Source of the DNA: Bryum argenteum
Taxonomy: Eukaryota > Streptophyta > Bryopsida > Bryales > Bryaceae
Length of the DNA: 64,000 nt
Assembly: GCA_037043015.1 (NCBI GenBank)
Contig: CM073321.1
Coordinates: 13,276,001 to 13,340,000, forward strand
Reading direction: 5' to 3'
In this document: piece by piece, positions 1-11,155 of the stretch
Numbering within the stretch: the stretch's first letter is position 1
Layout of the letters: each line of letters opens with the position of its first letter
The notes under the pieces: generated by a model
Told to the model about the DNA's origin: nothing
Database searches by the model: none
What the model saw: only the letters and a program-made list of their open reading frames with translations
Position numbers and translations under genes: made by a program

Positions 1-836
1 GCCTAAAGTTGTGCACTTCATGATGTTGTTTGATAGTTTTACCATGGATACAACACTAGATATGTTTTGATGGATTTTTACTATAAGTTTTACCTTTTGA
101 GAAAGAGAAATTACCAAGAGCATTGATTCCTGTACTATGAAAGGATCCCCATTTTGGCCATTACAAAGGGTAAAAACATTGACCATCAGTAAAAATTTAC
201 AACATATTTATGTATATTAGTGTATCTAACACTAATCAACCTATTTAGTATAGTACTCGTAGAGAGAATCCAGTTCTGACTAGAACTTGCACGCTGAGGA
301 AGCACGAACTGGATGCTTATTTGATTACTCATATTGCTACATGCATGACTTAAAATTACGAATATGTAAATGAATAGTTAGCATTATGAATAAACTAATC
401 GAGAACAGGGTAAATTTAACAATGACAGCGTCTTAAACTTATTGATCCCGATAAATACCTCATAGACATAAGGAACACCTATATTTGTTCATTACCAGCC
501 TTTCCTTCCCCAAATCCTTGATGTTGCTGATTACTCTACAGAATTTCGCGTAAATTATAAAATAAAGACGATACCATGCGGCATGAGTGGTTTCGGTAAC
601 GTCCATTACATTATAGATAAGAGTCCTATAAATAATTTCATTCAACGATTCCATAGCATCAGAAAAAGAGTTTAGAATCTTATCTTCTAATAATGTCAAC
701 TAAGAATTACAGGGCTATGGTCTTTATATCTGGGCGGCCATCTCACATAAATTGGACATTTCTCAGAATATATCCAAATTTTGTTCTAATACTCGTAGAT
801 ATAAAGGCTTTAATGAGTCTACATCCTAATGGCACT
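1..836. other. No recognisable gene; AT-rich flank
   Basis: No open frame here has recognisable domains or convincing length. One minus-strand frame of about 79 codons (460-699) is not recognisable and may be chance. No repeat structure stands out. Confidence 0.4.
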
Positions 837-1262
837 TTAACTATCACCATCTGCTAGGTCCACGTCGTCACTGTCGGCCCATGGAAACTCTTTAGTATCT
901 ATCAACCAGCATTGAATGAAGCCATTAGGGTGTTCATAAATCATAAACTCAGGATGACATCCTTGACCTACCTCCTGTCCAAGGTTTGGGATTTGTACCG
1001 GTAAATGTTCCGGGTCTAATTCCACTTCGTCTTTTTCATCATGGCCATCAACTGCAGTCCGTTCTTCCACTTCACAATCTTGGGTTGCTCCATGTGCTTC
1101 AAATTCAAATTGCTGAGGATGAACACCAAAGATGTCATCCACGAATGTCTCCATATCATTCCACTGAACAAACCCATCAAAACATTTAAGACTGTATATC
1201 ACATCAGGTTTAACACATAGTGCAAACCCAGACTCCCATTTAAACTTACTACTTTTTCGAAC
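837..1262 (-). CDS. Unidentified open frame, possibly an exon
   Basis: A minus-strand frame stays open for about 140 codons and ends in TAA at 837-839. It has no ATG at its upstream end, so it would have to be an internal or terminal exon. The product is acidic toward the C terminus (ending DSDDVDLADGDS) and contains aromatic-rich segments such as GFVQWNDMETFVDDIF. I do not recognise a family. It lies upstream of, and opposite to, the MULE transposase at 1869, so it could be a captured or flanking fragment. Chance openness cannot be excluded. Confidence 0.25.
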   Translation of the reverse strand, partial: VRKSSKFKWESGFALCVKPDVIYSLKCFDGFVQWNDMETFVDDIFGVHPQQFEFEAHGATQDCEVEERTAVDGHDEKDEVELDPEHLPVQIPNLGQEVGQGCHPEFMIYEHPNGFIQCWLIDTKEFPWADSDDVDLADGDS

Positions 1263-1868
1263 TCTTTATCCGCGCTCTCACGTTCAGATTCTTGAGATCC
1301 ACTCCTGCTATGCGATTTCTTACTAGCCTCTACCTCCTTCACTCCTTCGTTGTAACCCGATGACTTTATACTCTTTGGATGCGCCGATCTTTCTAAACCC
1401 TAACTACTCTAAACGCGTAACCCATTAACACTCATAGCCACTTTCGCACACCGATGCAGTACAAAATCTTTTACCCAGATTCCGTGTCTGACACTATATA
1501 CTAATCTATTTTCAAGTAGCCTTTCTGGCGCACTTATTCTCTGACACTGGCGGCCGCCTCGAATTCAAATCTCAATTCCTTAATTAGTTTTACCATCTTA
1601 ATACTTGTGCTTAATTAATGCGCGTGTTCAATATTTAAACAAAGTGGTTATATGATCCGTTTTAAATACGTATACGTTGTGGAGTTCGTGCGTCCAATAT
1701 TAGCCTCACATCCAACCTCTTCGAATATCTTTCACTAGATAATTTTGCAACTCTTTTTACATTTACTAATTACAAGAGTACATTATTTTAGTACATAAAC
1801 ATCGCCGCAGGTACTCATTATCTCTTTTGTACCACTCGTTCGTCCATTCTCTTGTACTAGCTTCAATC
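1263..1868. other. Putative 5' flank of the MULE gene
   Basis: No gene is seen. The stretch is AT-rich and presumably holds the promoter and any terminal inverted repeat of the downstream transposase gene, but I could not find a matching terminal repeat beyond 5656. Confidence 0.3.
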
Positions 1869-2084
1869 ATGGCTTCCTCCTCTCAGCAACCTTGCCCGGA
1901 TTTGATCGAGATTAAGTCAGTTGCCTCTGATGTCCCCGCTTGTCCTCCTCCTCGCCCTCATGGTGTGGCTGAAGTCATGGCTTCCACCACGGAGCCTCCT
2001 TCTCTGGATTTGATCGAAATTAAGTCAGTCGCCACTGATGTCCCTCTCTGTCTTCTTCCTGGCCCTGATGGTGTGGCTGAAGTC
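1869..2084 (+). repeat. Tandem 108-bp (36-codon) duplication at the transposase N terminus
   Basis: Two consecutive 36-residue units begin at the ATGs at 1869 and 1977. Both contain DLIEIKSVA and end in GVAEV. The period is exactly 108 bp, so the frame is kept and the second unit carries its own potential start codon. Confidence 0.85.
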
Positions 2085-4017
2085 ACCTCTTATTGGCTTG
2101 CAATCCGCTTTGGCTATGATATATCCACATTGTGGTTAGAAACCGACGTTCTAGATCCTCATACTTATCATGTCCTGTACTCCACGGTTGTAGAACCGGT
2201 CGTCTTAGATAATAACGCTACCATGTGGAAGCTGAAGTCAGGAAAGTATCGCCTATACGGTTTGACAGAGTCAGTTATGAACGCCTCCACTCAACTTCTA
2301 ACACCTCGTAACTCCTCCACGATCTCTAACGTTGGTCCCCTCTTTGCTCGTGTCAAGATCGAACCAGGCAAGCGTGTTAGTATCGATATATCAGATTCAT
2401 CCGATGACGAACGAAAGCCATCGGTTCCACCCCCTCCTCCTTCAGCCAAGCTTCCATCCATCTCTTCTATTTCTCAGAACTCTTCTCTATCAACGCCCTC
2501 TTCGTTAGCCTCTCCCTCTCCATCCTCTCAAACAGGAAAACCCAAAAACATTCTTCCATGTCTACGCAAACTTGGTAGCATGCCCGGTAGCAAGAATATA
2601 CTCAAGAAACTAGATTTCAATTCCATCCCTACTCACATTGTATCATTTCTGCCTCCATTTTTCAATGGAGATGCCCTATATGTCCTCCCCCCGGCTCTTC
2701 CTTCCGCTGTACTCAAGAATGCAAGATCAATGGAAGGAATGGACAAACGGTATGACGGACATGTCTGGACTAGGACGATGACAACTAACATCAGCAACAC
2801 CCTGGGCTTGTCATTTCGGTATTCTAATTGCGTAGGTCATCTCCAATGCCACAATGACAAGTGTCCTTTCTTGGAACGCCCAGATCGTGCAACGGGAGTC
2901 AATGAAGGTATCACCAAAGAACCTTTCTCAGTAAGTGAACCGCCTCCCTCATGGAGATGAAAATCAAGAGCGTGCTTGTGTGCATATCGGTACCCACGAG
3001 CACCCTGTCAAAGTCGGAGACTATAGATACGCACGTCAAATGATAGATGAGTTAATCGAACAACATGTTGACCGCAACCCCCAAGCAACAATTTCGAAAA
3101 TTGTCTTGGAGACGAGCAAGGACGTAGTAGGTAACATTCTTCTACGCGACGAAGATGACCCCAAATCCGGGCACCTAACTCTTGAAGAACTTGAACCAGT
3201 CTTTGATCGATGTAAACTCTTGAACTCTCCAAGCTTGCGGAATCGTATCTATTCTTTCAAGTACATGCGCAGATTTGGCATCCTTGATGGCATCACGAAG
3301 CTAAGAGGACTCAGCAACTGGGCGTACGTGCAACGCAACATGTTCCCGGGCCAAGGGGACGATTCTGATAAAGTCTTCACTTTTAAGATGTCAGAAGTTG
3401 GACCCGGTAGTGGTGTCGACCTTGTCCGCCGGATGCAACCTGGAGGCGACCTCTCCAATGCATGGATGATGTTTGACCATGTCAAACGAGTGAAGCCATG
3501 GACTACCATGGCGTGCCATGTGTACGACCCTAATTACCAGCGCATTCTAACCATTGCATGTTCAGATTTTCAATCTGAAGATACTCAAGCTCAACTCGTC
3601 TTCTGGAGGAATCTCAACCACGTCATGGCTAGGCACGGAGTACCCAAACCTAAGTTTCAAGGATTTATGGCTGACAGTGCTCCAGCCAACTGGAACGCAG
3701 TGCGGATCGTTTACGGCTCTGGAGATCCTTCAATTCCCATGGAAGACCAAGAACGTACTTGTTACTTTCATTGGACGCAATCATTAGAAACTCATACCAA
3801 GAAGTACATCGTCCACGAATTGCAAGATCAACATAGGGTCCTCTGTAAGCAATACAAGGATGCTCGTTCATCCGATGAAGCAGAGACCCGGTATTTGGCA
3901 ATCAGAGCGTGGTGGTCATCTTCAAACGCCACCTCCGAGAATGGCCTCTACCACCTAGGCCTATGGCTTTCGTATTGGCATCACCGCTATAGACAGTGGG
4001 GTGGATTCATGGAACTG

Positions 4018-4207
4018 GTAAGTAAATGCTTACTACGGTAATTTTCAAGTTATAGTAATTTTACAATTAAGTCAGGATAAAAGTAAATTATTATCTCTTT
4101 CCACCAAAAAAAAAAAAAACAAAATCTATTTTTAGGAGGCAGTTTCGTCAACGAAATTACCTCTTCCTTCACTTTGAGCTTGACATCAATACTTATGTAT
4201 CTGGCAG
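4018..4207 (+). other. GT-AG intron in the MULE transposase
   Basis: The donor is GTAAGT at 4018 and the acceptor is CTGGCAG ending at 4207. Removal joins two frames in phase 0, reading ...GFMEL then EQKLSAEELAEMPSCNL. Unspliced, the frame hits a stop shortly after the donor. Confidence 0.8.
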
Positions 4208-5656
4208 GAACAAAAATTATCTGCAGAAGAGCTAGCTGAGATGCCATCCTGCAACCTTGCAGAATCCATTCATAACAAATGGTTGCAAGCTTCGGGAAAT
4301 AAGGGTGGTGATCTCTATATGGCAGCTGTTGATGATTACGTTCGTGCTTTCTTTCAAGTTGTGGAATACTATCAATACACCAAAGGTGGAGCGGGTGGAC
4401 ATGGTCCGTCTAGGGAGGAACTCCGACTTCGCAGTGCACAACGTAAGGCTCATAGAACCGGCGATCCATCAGCTCTCAATAAGGCAGTAATAGAGTTCCG
4501 GGAGGCTGATATATTTTGTACTCGCGATGCTCACTTGGAGGGTGCCGAGATTTTTGGTTCGAAGAAACGTAAGCATGATGTTCCAATCGGAGCCGAAGAG
4601 GAAACCCATAGGCCTGACACTGTGAATTTCTCGCGTCCCCGAATCGGCAGAAGGGTAACTCGGGGATGTGGTGAGAGTCTGACAACTATTCACGAGGACG
4701 GTGAAGACGAAGCACGCCCAATCGAATCTTCCACATCCGCTGGTGCCTCTATTAATCGGGTGACAGCTGTACAAGAGACAAAAGTGAATGAAAACTTATG
4801 GCATATTGCTCGATTGAAGGAGCCCTCAGCCAAGTCCTGTTAGGCACAACATGCAGTGACCAAGAAGAAATGCGAGTCTCGTATAGTGCAAAACAGGAAG
4901 TCCACACCTTCTCCAACTTATACCGGAATATGGATGCCTCCTAAAAATGGTCACCGCAAGAAGGTGGAGAAGTTTTATTTTTTCCCCGATGATATTGAGA
5001 GGTGTGTGAAGGGCACTCGTCGGAAGTGGGTGGAGCCGTTCTCTCAAACTGAAGATCAACCCCCAGTCCCAACAATCTGGCCAGTGAAGATAGGGACAAA
5101 TCTGACACGTTCGGAGATGGAGGCGTTAGAGAATGCTGGTTTCCGACTCCCTCAGAAGGAGAGACTACCACTCAACCGCACTTTCAACAATGCATCTGCG
5201 CCACGGGACCTGTCACATATTCCAGTGCCGGAGAATGCAGATGTCTTCCCAAAATCAAGGAAGTCAAGGAACCTCCGGCGCATATGCAACGTGACTTCTA
5301 AGCACACACGGAATATTGATTCCGCCCGTGCAATGCAGGCGAAGATACTAAAGGTCACTATCGTCCCATCGCCAGGAATTGGATGCATTATTTCCATGGA
5401 GTCAGATTCGCAAGCGATTTATCAACTATCAATAGGTGCATTACCAGATTGCACTTGTCCGGTGTTTAAAAGCACAATTGCAAAACTAGGGCGGAGAGGA
5501 GAACCTTATAGACCTTGCAAGCACCTATACTATGTCTTTGTGTTGGTATGCAAGTTTGAACCAGATGTAGACCTCTTCATCCATGCGCCTACCCTAAGTT
5601 TCAACGAGGTAAAGATGATCATGGAGAGAGGCATCCTTGAGCTCGCCATAGTTTAG

Positions 5657-6050
5657 ATGTCATAGTTTTCCACACTATATTCCCTATTCGCCCTAAACCC
5701 TAGACTGTGTAGTTAACACGTTGTGTGACTATATTTTGCAATATAGCATTAAAAAAAATAAATTAGTATCTATGTCCACAAAATTGTTTAAGTAATGTCA
5801 CACCATAAGTGTCTCCATGTCTTTTGAATGTTGTTGAAGTTAGCCAAATTTCAGAACTTTTTCCCTCATTTCCACGGGTTTGGGTTCCAAATCCACGGTA
5901 ATAAGTCAAGAATATTCGAATATTCTCTAGAATATTCTGTATAAATTTAGAATTTTTATATTTTTAGAAAAAATTTCCAAAAAAATGTTCTCACTACCGC
6001 TCTCCAATCTGAAATTCTCCGCTCTACGCTCTACGCTCACGCCCAAGTAA
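5657..6050. other. AT-rich gap between MULE and truncated gypsy element
   Basis: No gene is seen. A run of GAATATT-like motifs lies at 5910-5940 and short repeats of CTCTACG at about 6020-6035, next to the point where the gypsy RT frame loses homology. Confidence 0.4.
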
Positions 6051-8470
6051 CGTCCAAATGGAAGGGGAAAGTGATCCTTTTGGGTGGCTTTGTTTAAACG
6101 GAGATAGTCAATGCACACCCTTAACTTCCCATTTTTCTTCTTCACAAGCACTATAGGGGACACCCAATCCGTGATTTCCACCGGTTTAATGAAACCCGCC
6201 TCTAAGAGCTTTTCCAACTCGGCTTTGACCACGAGTTGGAGGCGGGGGTTCATTTGGCATTCCTTTTGCCGGACCGGTATGGACCCCGGAAGTAGGGTGA
6301 TCGTGTGTTGGGCAATCTCCGGTGGAATGCCCTTGAGGTCTTTATAGGACCAAGCAAAAATATCCCGGAAATCGAGGACAAGACCTTTGAACCTCTCAAT
6401 TTCTTCCGGGGATAATTGAGCCCCCATTTTGATGGTGCACGGCTCTTCGCCCTTTAGAGACACATCGACATCTATGCAATCGTTGATTGGGACCGTGACC
6501 AGGTTGGTGGAGCCGTGATACCAATCACTTGGCACCGCGGGGTAAATAGGTACATCGGAACCCACCTCCAAGTTAGTGGAGGTTTTGCGAAAATGAAGGG
6601 GAGGAGGGAGTATTTCCTCCTCTTCCATTAGCCCTTCAAAACCGAGGTTTTGGGTTCCATCTATCTCGAGGTTGTAAACCACCTCAAAGTCAACCTTATC
6701 AACCAAGGTTGTTACCCCGGGGTATGGGCCTACCGGTTCTTCCAAAACTCTCATGGTAGTGATGACATTCACCGATTGTAACCTAGGGGTTTCAAGGTCC
6801 TCGGGATGAGCCCGAAGCCATGTGGCAAATTCACCGTCATCCTCCCAATCATAAAGTCCCGGCCCAAGGTTTCTAATCGGGCCTAAATCAATGGGATTGA
6901 TTCCCGGGACCAACGCGGGGTGTATAAGGTCCACGTGTTCACCATCGGTGGATGGCATTGTCTTAGGCACTTCTCCAAGTGTTCCTAAGGAGGTGGGTAC
7001 CCGACACCAGATGGTCACCATCGATCGATTTTCCGGCGGACCAAATTGCAACGTTGATTGATTGATGGACCAACGCTCGTCGGCGTTGGCTCTTCTCAAC
7101 CAATCTCTCCCTAATAGGATGGGATAAGCGGCCTTACTAGCCTCAAGCTTCAATACATGGAAAGTTAATGGGTAGACTTCCCCTCTCGCTTCCATGTGGC
7201 AATTGGCGATTTCGCCAAGTGGAGTAATTGGACGTTGGTCCGCCACCTTGACAATGTAAGGGGAAGGGCCGGTAATATCTAAGCCTAACTTAGCCATCGT
7301 GATGGAGGACATGACGTTGATGCCACTACCGTTGTCAACAACGGCGCCCGGGATGATTCTATCCAAAATAGAGACATCAATCTCGAAGGCCCCGTCATCT
7401 ACCAACGAGCTAGTGTACATTTTAGCGGCCATTACCACCTTCCGAGGTCTCCGGGGCATTGTCGCCCCTTCCTTGAACTCCTTCCTCAAGGAGTGGGCTA
7501 CCCGGATGAGTTGGGCTATGGATATATTAGCCCTAATGGTGCAAAGATCCGTCCAAAGGTCATAATCCGCCGCCGGGTTGAACACCCGAGTACCCTGAGC
7601 CGCTAGCCCTAGGGGATTCCGGTGTCCGGACTCCGCCGTGTCTACAAACCGATAGAGGTCCTCTACCTCATCATCAAGACGTTCTAATTGGATACCCTCC
7701 ATTGAGGGTTGGTCCAAGGGTGGGTCCGGGGAAAACTCATGCAATTGGCCCCTCAAAAACTCCTTCATGGCTGGGATATCCGGTTCCTCTTCCGAGTCGC
7801 TACCCTCTCGGGATATTGTATTAAGAGGTGAGTTATTGGCCCGTTGTTGCCGTGTCATGACCGCCACATGGTGTTCAACCGGTTCTCCCATTACCCTAGC
7901 AACCACGGTGTCCACCTCCTCATGTATGATTAAATGCATACTTTGATGTATAGGGGGTTGGACCGTGGGTGGAATGACCCCCGTGGTCGGAGGACCACCG
8001 GGAGGTGCAAGGCTATTCCGGGCGTCTTGGGAGACCATTGGGTTGGCGTATACCGCCGGCGGTTCAGCACTAGGGGGGACCGGTTGCATCCCCATGTAAT
8101 ATTGGACTGGGGGATTACTTGGTCCCGCACCTTGGCTTTGGTCCGACGGTGGTGGAACATAACTAGTATGAGCCATTGGATACCATGGAGTCGGGTATGT
8201 TTGTAAAAAGTACCCTTGTGCCGGCTTATCATAGAAGAAGCCTTTGGTGGGGGTTGATGTACTTGGAACCCCCGGAACGGTTTCCGGCTTTGCCTTTTTT
8301 TGGCGGAAACACCGCTCGGTAGGGTGGTTGTCCCCACAATTGTCATACACCATGCCGGTCTCCACCCAACACATTCCCGGACCAATGGGGTGAAATTGCC
8401 CACATGTAGGGCATGGTGCCCCCTTTTGTAATGGTGGGTTACCCCCCGGTTGGTTTGGGCGGTGTAGGCC
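6051..8470 (-). pseudogene. pol: gypsy pol fragment: zinc-knuckle linker, aspartic protease, RT start
   Basis: The frame stays open on the minus strand for over 800 codons. It begins with Cys/His clusters (CPTCGQFHPIG...C and CGDNHPTERC), followed by a Pro-rich linker. A retroviral-type aspartic protease has its active-site-like motif GAVVDNGSGINVM (about 7350-7310). The RT N-terminal segment follows, with WVSPIVLVKKKNGKLRVCID at about 6130-6080. Protein similarity ends at HFPLPF, and the following residues belong to unrelated DNA. The active-site motif reads D-N-G rather than the usual D-T/S-G. RNase H and integrase are missing, so it cannot be autonomous. Confidence 0.8.
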
Positions 8471-9710
8471 GGCTATGTGGTGGGACATACGGGCTTGGAT
8501 TAGGTGGACTTGGGCAAAATCGGGGAATATGACCAAATTGCCGGCAATTTGTGCACCAAAGGTTAGACGGGTGTACCTCGGTTTCACTTACAGGTGGTGG
8601 TGCATTCATGCTTCTAGCATTAATGGCCATGGTCAATTGGTCCCCTAGAGACTTGATGGTGTTCATCATATCCACCTTAAGATCATCATTGGCCTTTTTA
8701 AACCGTTCCTCCAATTCCGCCAACCGGTCCACCTCAGGAGGTTCCGGTTGAGGGTGCCATTGAAGTTGAGGAGCCGGTGGCTTTGAATCAAGTGGTTTGG
8801 GTTGAACATAACCGGAGGTAAATGGTGCCATAGGCCTAGATGGCTCCCCCGGGGTTTGACCCACCCTATGAGGGGGTTCGTAGTGTGTAGAGATAAATGA
8901 AGCGATCGGGGCCACCAATCGAGCCCACATTCGGTTATTCTCCTTCTCCATGCTCTCAACTCGGCGGGCAGCGGTTTGGGTATCACCCACCGTTCGGGGC
9001 ATGGAGTTCAACACATCTCGGATTGTGGATTGTTTGTTGAATCATTGGATGAAGTAATACCGGATGGTGTCATCGGTCAAGTGGTTGCCCACGAACCTTG
9101 TTACCACCGTATTAAACCGCCGTATATACTCCATGATTCCCTCGGTGGGCCCTCGTCTTATCTCCGTGAGAGCTACCAAGGCATTTTGTTGCCCGGTCTC
9201 GGGCCTAAATTGCCTCAAAAAGGCCATTTGTATGGTCGGCCAATCCACAAACGTTCCGGGGGCGTGTAAGCGGTACCACTCATATGCCGCCCCCTCTAAG
9301 GTGGTGGAAAACCAAACCAACCAATAGTCTTCTTCGGGAATGACATTGGTCACGAGGGTTTCAATATACCTCTCAATATGATTGGAGGGGTCCTCGTGAG
9401 CCATCCCGGAGAACTTCGGAAGGTGCATGGGCATGCCTCGTAGCGCTAACCCCACGGGCATCACTATTGGAAGCCCTCGTGGGGCCATCATTGCATCCGC
9501 CGGGTCAGGAGCAACCGGGGGTACCGGGGCGCTCGAGTTGAATGGTTGCGCCATGAGAATAGGACCAACTGGGACCACCAGAACCGAGGAGTTTTCTACC
9601 TCTGAAGTCCCACCCTCCAAATCCTTGGGTTGGACTTCTTCTAATTGACTTAACCTACTTTGGGCACCCCTCTGCGGTGATAAGTCACGATACGATCGGA
9701 GTGTTACCAT
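8439..9710 (-). pseudogene. gag: gypsy gag with CCHC knuckle, one in-frame stop
   Basis: The frame starts at an ATG at 9710 (MVTLRSYRDLSPQ) and contains a retrotransposon-gag core: LPKFSGMAHEDPSNHIERYI, then a W-rich segment with AAYEWYRLHAPGTFVDW and FLRQFRPETGQQNAL. It is broken by TGA at 9042-9044 after YYFIQ, and continues in the same frame (MLNSMPRTVGDTQ at 9014) to a CCHC knuckle, CTNCRQFGHIPRFC, near 8535. The frame then closes at 8439, while pol is open in another frame overlapping a run of six C at 8442-8447. The product would form the particle that packages element RNA. Confidence 0.8.
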
Positions 9711-11155
9711 TGGTGATTGCTCCTTTGGTCGTCATTGAATTTTGAATGCAGGAGAATTGAATGCCAATGTCACTCCATCAATAGGAATTTCAACCAAGGT
9801 AAATGGGAAGCTTGGGAAAACCACATTACTAACTAGTAGGTGGGAAACCCGACCCTTTTGGACTAAGCTAATCGATAGGTCCGCCTAATGGACCGCAAAG
9901 ACAACTCTTAGTGTCATCTCCCATCCCGCTTGAGCAAATATAATCACACGGTGAAGTTAACTAGTGATTTGCATGGTAAAAACCTCAATCATCAGCGGGG
10001 CCCGCAGAAACTCTCCTCCAAGAGTACCCAAACACTAAGGGGGGGAAACGGTAGCCTTGCACCCCTACCCGGCCTTTTACCGAATTCCCCCTAATCACCG
10101 TGCACGTACTACATTTAGCGGGGGAGGGCCGGAGCCTTTAGCCCACGGTGCCTTAGTGGTTGATAAGCACGGAGGGATATAATGATCAAGATACCGGGTT
10201 GTGCTCCCAATATCGAGTACGCCTCGACACTATCATATCCCCCCACCCATACTTCCCCCATGGGCAAGAAGTATTGGTCCCGGATCAATGTGGTTCTACC
10301 ATACAAGGTCACAAGTACTTTTACCGGTTAGACATTTTACCAAGTCCCTAAATTCCTCTGCCCTTTGATTAACCGGTATAAATTACGAAGCCTAAAAACA
10401 CCAAGAAGTTATTAAGCTAGATTCCAACCTAAATCAAGCAACCGGAACCTCTAGGGACCCTAAAATGACCAATGAAAAAACCGGACAGCATAAAAAAACC
10501 CTCAATTAGGCTTGGAGAATTAATTTTTAACACAAGTTTTTTAAACCCAAGTAAACACAAATGGCCCTCCGCCCCTTACCGTGATGGTGCACGTCTTGGG
10601 GGTGGTAACCACCCAAGAACCCCGTGCACGTCTTGGGGGTGGTAACCACCCAAGAACCTCCATCAAACAAGTACTCCTTGTACGACTTCTCAAGCTCCAA
10701 GTCCTCTTCCTTCACACCACACAAGGATTAACAAGGAGATTAGAACCACAAGCGCCTACCTACCACAACCCACTTCAATGCAATTTCATTCAATTAAAAT
10801 CAATTCAACATGTTTAGATACAAATTAATGCAATTTGCATTCATTCAAGTCGACCAAAATCATTCAAATCCAAAAATTAATTAAAAAGTCAAAGCAAGTT
10901 TCTTCAACCTAATTACTCAATTAAATTAAACACCATAAAGTCCAAGAAACCAACCAATGAGGAAAAGGCCCAAACCACACCAACCACTAAGCAAAACCCA
11001 AAACAATCAAACTTGGATTTGAGCAAGAACTTACAGCTTACTATTTATAGTAAGCTGGTCATATTTCTTCAATTCAAATACCTAAAAAAGAGACAAACAA
11101 AAGCAACAAACTTTAGACCAAAAGCATCCAACCCTCCCGGCAGACGTACCAATTA
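9711..11155 (-). other. Long untranslated leader of the gypsy element
   Basis: About 1.4 kb lies between the 5' LTR and gag and holds no convincing coding frame. It includes a short direct duplication at 10587-10655, where the segment CACGTCTTGGGGGTGGTAAC occurs twice. Leaders of this length are known in some plant gypsy families. Confidence 0.5.
11135..11151 (-). promoter_or_regulatory. Putative primer-binding site
   Basis: On the minus strand the LTR ends ...CCTCACA and, after four bases, continues TGGTACGTCTGCCGGGA. It starts with TGG, as expected for pairing with a tRNA 3' CCA end. It does not match the common initiator-Met type (TGGTATCAGAGC). The pattern fits 3' CCA, discriminator base, 7-nt acceptor strand and the start of a T stem, but I cannot name the tRNA. 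Confidence 0.5.

Larger units (their letters stand above)
1869..5656 (+). pseudogene. MULE-type transposase with SWIM zinc finger (one intron, two lesions)
   Basis: Encodes a Mutator-like transposase that would bind element ends and catalyse DNA cleavage in the nucleus. The ATG at 1869 is chosen because it heads a 36-codon internal duplication. In order the product has a Ser/Pro-rich N terminus; a Cys/His segment near 2820-2880 (CVGHLQCHNDKCPFLERP); a DDE core with acidic residues in HVYDPNYQ (about 3520) and GFMADSAPANW (about 3662); and the third acidic residue probably in CNLAESIHNKW just after a 190-bp phase-0 intron. Near the C terminus is a SWIM-type finger, CTCP then CKH (about 5450-5525). 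Two lesions are visible: a frame change near 2930-2957, and an in-frame TAG at 4841-4843 with coding clearly resuming in the same frame. A mini-intron starting at GTAAGT (about 2931) is an alternative for the first. Otherwise it looks young. Confidence 0.75.

Noticed and set aside
1549..1566. NotI-like and EcoRI-like sites close together (GCGGCCGC...GAATTC), suggesting cloning adaptor
   Set aside because: No vector sequence on either side, and short sites occur by chance. Noted only in case of an assembly question.
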